A stretch of DNA of 6,237 nt, from the NCBI GenBank assembly GCA_001803565.1, contig MHDQ01000227.1, positions 1 through 6,237 of the forward strand, read 5' to 3'. Source of the DNA: Nitrospinae bacterium RIFCSPLOWO2_12_FULL_45_22 (GTDB lineage Bacteria; 2-12-FULL-45-22). The translations under genes and the position numbers were made by a program. Positions 4,448 through 6,237 of this stretch are shown piece after piece. The notes under the pieces are model-generated. The model saw only the letters and a list, made by a program, of their open reading frames with translations, did not search any database and had not been told where the DNA came from. How positions within the stretch are numbered: position 1 is the first letter of the stretch; the number at the start of each line of letters is the position of its first letter.

Positions 4448-5083
4448 ATGTCTTTGAGGAAAAGAGTGCCTGTCTGTGCCGTGTCCCCGCCTGCTATGCG
4501 GGCATGCGTCACGGCAGACAGGCCTGACAACCGATCCCTGACCCCCGTTAACTGTTATGCAAATCTTATTCTTATCGGATTTAAAGGCTGTGGCAAGAGC
4601 TATGTAGGGGATGCCCTGGCCTACCGGCTGGGATGGCCTTTTCTTGATCTGGATAATTTGATCGAGGGCTTTTATGCTGAGAGACAAGGCGAAGTCTTAG
4701 GCTATCGAGAGATCTATAAGAGACACGGAGCGGTTTTTTTCCGGCAACTGGAAGAAGAGTCCCTAAAGAAAGCCCTAATTAAAGGTAGACAGGTTATTGC
4801 CCTGGGTGGTGGCACTATCTTTGCCTCGCCTGCTATTGCTGCTTTATTACAGGATCAGGTAGTGATCTATTTGACTGTCGAGCCTACCCTACTTTTCCAG
4901 CGTATCATGAGCCAGGGCACCCCCGCCTTCTTTGATCCCAATGATCCCGAGGGCTCTTTCTGGTCTCTGTACCAGGAACGCCCCCCCCATTATCAAAAAC
5001 TGGCCCATTATACCTTTGATAATACTACCAAGAAGGTGGAAGAACTGGTGGAAGAGATTATCATAACTTTGGGACTAGAGTAA
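4448..5083 (+). CDS. aroK: Shikimate kinase
   Basis: Phosphorylates shikimate at its 3-hydroxyl with ATP, a late step to chorismate. The kinase core occupies 4562-5080, 173 residues, the normal family length. From ATG 4448 (211 aa) it shows Walker A GFKGCGKS (44-51), DLD (67-69) in place of the usual DxD, FRQLEEE (98-104), GGG (120-122) in ALGGG, and a C-terminal ERPPHYQKLA with the substrate-binding Arg. The lid reads GTPAFFDP instead of the commoner RPLL. The first 38 residues belong to the inserted element and have no homology. The frame stays open back to TTG 4391. ATG 4448 (GGAG 12 nt ahead), GTG 4466 (GAGGA 5 nt ahead) and ATG 4496 are all possible starts. There is no standard start at the core boundary, so the true start is uncertain. 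Confidence 0.9.
   Translation: MSLRKRVPVCAVSPPAMRACVTADRPDNRSLTPVNCYANLILIGFKGCGKSYVGDALAYRLGWPFLDLDNLIEGFYAERQGEVLGYREIYKRHGAVFFRQLEEESLKKALIKGRQVIALGGGTIFASPAIAALLQDQVVIYLTVEPTLLFQRIMSQGTPAFFDPNDPEGSFWSLYQERPPHYQKLAHYTFDNTTKKVEELVEEIIITLGLE
4468..4523. repeat. Strong GC-rich palindrome inside kinase lead-in
   Basis: GCCTGTCTG-TG-CCGTG (4468-4483) pairs with CACGGCAGACAGGC (4510-4523), with a 2-base bulge. Inside it, CCCGC (4486-4490) pairs with GCGGG (4498-4502). This hairpin covers ATG 4496 and lies just after GTG 4466, so in mRNA it could hide or select starts of the shikimate kinase. Confidence 0.75.
4538..4558 (-). repeat. Right terminal inverted repeat of the insertion
   Basis: Reverse complement starts ATAACAGTTAACGGGGGTCA. 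It matches the left end at 18 of 21. Its outer base is A rather than the G of the left end, so it may be slightly decayed. Confidence 0.8.
4559..4566. repeat. Right target-site duplication GCAAATCT
   Basis: Exact copy of 4033-4040. Here it forms the first codons of the conserved shikimate kinase core (A-N-L). Confidence 0.85.
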
Positions 5084-5091
5084 CGTAATAA

Positions 5092-5163
5092 TAGTATCAG
5101 TATCACCTATTAGTATTAGGTCATAGTTAGAGGCTCTAACAACTTATACTGACACTGATACTA
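5092..5163. repeat. Stem-loop of inverted 6-bp microsatellites before aroC
   Basis: TAGTATCAGTATCA (5092-5105) matches the reverse complement of 5150-5163 with one mismatch. The loop holds a further perfect dyad, GTTAGAG-G-CTCTAAC (5126-5140). Each arm is made of near 6-bp units (AGTATC; ACTGAC, ACTGAT, ACTAAC), and the right-hand units run on to about 5178. No T run follows, so it is not a typical terminator. It fills most of the 103-bp gap between shikimate kinase and aroC. Confidence 0.7.
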
Positions 5164-5186
5164 ACAACTGGCACTAAGTACAAAAT

Positions 5187-6237
5187 ATGGCAGGGAACTC
5201 CTTTGGGCAACTATTCCGGATCCATACCTGGGGTGAGTCGCATGGACCAGCTATTGGTGTGGTAGTAGATGGTTGCCCGGCGGGATTAGAATTGAGCGAG
5301 GAGGATATCCAGAAAGAGCTGGATAGACGCCGGCCCGGCCAAAGCCTTATCACTACCAGCCGGCAAGAAACAGACCAGGTGGAAGTCCTCTCTGGTATTT
5401 TGGCGGGTAAGACTACTGGTACTCCTATTTCCCTCCTGATAAGGAACCTTGATGCCGATTCTCGACCTTACCAGGAACTGGCTGATGTCTTTCGGCCCGG
5501 TCAGGCTGATTATACTTATTGGGTAAAATATGGCCTGCGGGATTGGCGTGGTGGAGGGCGGGCCAGTGCCCGGGAGACAGTGGCCCGGGTAGCAGCCGGT
5601 GCTATTGCCCGAAAAATTTTGGCTCAAGAGAAGATAGAGATTATTGCCTATACCATAAGGGTAGGAGATATTGAGGCGCAGGAGTTTGATCCCCAGGAGA
5701 TAGAGCGAAACCCGATCCGTTGCCCGGACCCGATCCGGGCTAAAGAAATGGTAAACAAGATCCTGGGTATCAAAGAGAGCGGAGATTCTATTGGTGGGGT
5801 AGTGGAGGTTAGGGCGAGCGGTATACCAGCCGGATTAGGGGAACCGGTTTTTGATAAGCTGGATGCCGACTTAGCCAGCGCACTGATGAGTATCGGGAGT
5901 GTCAAGGGAGTAGAGATTGGTGCTGGCTTCCAGGTCAGCCGATTGCTGGGATCAGAAAATAATGACCCTTTTTATCTGGATGGTGGCCGGATTAGATCCC
6001 GGACAAATCAGGCAGGTGGTATCCTGGGTGGTATCTCTACTGGTGAAGATATCATTATCCGCCTGGCGGTCAAGCCCACACCTTCTATCGCCAAACCTCA
6101 AGAGACTGTGGATACTCAGGGAAACCCAAGAACCATCGCTATCCAGGGCCGGCATGACCCCTGTATCTGTCCCCGGATAGTCCCTGTAGCAGAAGCTATG
6201 GTTGCCTTAGTCCTGGTTGACCATTTGCTCCGACACC
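5187..6237 (+). CDS. aroC: Chorismate synthase (3' end beyond window)
   Basis: Converts 5-enolpyruvylshikimate 3-phosphate to chorismate using reduced FMN, the last step of the shared aromatic pathway. The window holds 350 codons of a usual 360 or so. Seen in order: [19 protein letters not shown] (signature 1, catalytic H19), [15 protein letters not shown] (102-116), [20 protein letters not shown] (signature 2, 121-140), [15 protein letters not shown] and [18 protein letters not shown] (signature 3). At Q106 the family normally has the second catalytic His (PGHAD). The ATG at 5187 is the only possible start, as an in-frame stop lies at 5175-5177, yet no ribosome-binding site precedes it. It follows shikimate kinase in the same direction by 103 bp, so the two probably share a transcript. 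Confidence 0.97.
   Translation, partial: MAGNSFGQLFRIHTWGESHGPAIGVVVDGCPAGLELSEEDIQKELDRRRPGQSLITTSRQETDQVEVLSGILAGKTTGTPISLLIRNLDADSRPYQELADVFRPGQADYTYWVKYGLRDWRGGGRASARETVARVAAGAIARKILAQEKIEIIAYTIRVGDIEAQEFDPQEIERNPIRCPDPIRAKEMVNKILGIKESGDSIGGVVEVRASGIPAGLGEPVFDKLDADLASALMSIGSVKGVEIGAGFQVSRLLGSENNDPFYLDGGRIRSRTNQAGGILGGISTGEDIIIRLAVKPTPSIAKPQETVDTQGNPRTIAIQGRHDPCICPRIVPVAEAMVALVLVDHLLRH

Larger units (their letters stand above)
4041..4558. mobile_element. 518-bp non-autonomous IS66-like insertion (MITE-like)
   Basis: The ends form imperfect terminal inverted repeats: 4041-4061 (starting GTAACAGTTCACGGGG) matches the reverse complement of 4538-4558 (ATAACAGTTAACGGGG) at 18 of 21 positions. 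The ends are flanked by an exact 8-bp duplication, GCAAATCT. An outer end of GTAA and 8-bp duplications are hallmarks of the IS66 family. No transposase or other recognisable gene is inside, so it would need enzymes supplied in trans. The interior is a patchwork of separate palindromic repeats. It sits between hflX and shikimate kinase, gives hflX a new C-terminal tail and stop, and gives the kinase a new N-terminal lead-in in an open frame. The family assignment is inference; the insertion structure is seen directly. Confidence 0.8.

Noticed and set aside
4041-4558. A transposase gene within the insertion
   Set aside because: No frame longer than about 57 codons fits, and none shows IS66 or REP-transposase motifs. 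The open frame at its right side belongs to the shikimate kinase lead-in.
4412-4687. 91-codon minus-strand frame
   Set aside because: It is a shadow antisense to the kinase lead-in and palindrome. No ribosome-binding site or homology.
5286-6155. Several antisense frames and one alternative plus frame over aroC
   Set aside because: All lie within the strongly conserved chorismate synthase frame and carry no motifs of their own.

Overview
This is a 6.2 kb piece of a bacterial chromosome. It carries bacterial MreB, HflX, AroC and tRNA genes with encoded CCA ends, plus sigma-70-type promoters. I cannot place it below the level of Bacteria. The mix of housekeeping genes and dispersed palindromic intergenic repeats resembles that of uncultivated candidate-phylum genomes, but this is only an impression.

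Left part (1-1058): an AT-rich accessory segment. It opens with an intact MntA/HepT toxin-antitoxin pair (type VII): a nucleotidyltransferase antitoxin overlapping a HEPN RNase toxin. Behind it, on the opposite strand, lie small decayed reading frames with convincing ribosome-binding sites and one 38-nt sequence whose ends resemble a CRISPR repeat. This segment ends exactly at the 3' end of a tRNA-Gln gene.

Middle (1059-2680, minus strand): tRNA-Gln(UUG), a solitary mreB and tRNA-Thr(CGU). Each has a recognisable promoter. A short plus-strand remnant that may derive from a creatininase-like gene, and a 13-bp perfect inverted repeat, lie between mreB and tRNA-Thr.

Right part (2790-6237, plus strand): a near-consensus promoter leads into hflX (ribosome-rescue GTPase), then shikimate kinase (aroK-type) and chorismate synthase (aroC, cut by the window end). 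The last two are steps of aromatic amino acid/chorismate synthesis. hflX has no ATG, GTG or TTG in a sensible position and probably starts at ATT.

The main discovery is a 518-bp non-autonomous insertion (4041-4558) at the hflX/shikimate kinase junction. It has about 21-bp terminal inverted repeats (18 of 21 matching), the left end starting GTAA, and an exact 8-bp target duplication (GCAAATCT at 4033-4040 and 4559-4566). Both traits match the IS66 family. It has no transposase gene and is packed with several unrelated palindromic repeats. It supplies the last nine codons and stop of hflX, and the only usable start codons of shikimate kinase. Removing it in silico restores two overlapping genes. 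The chorismate synthase also has Gln where the family's second catalytic His (PGHAD motif) is expected.
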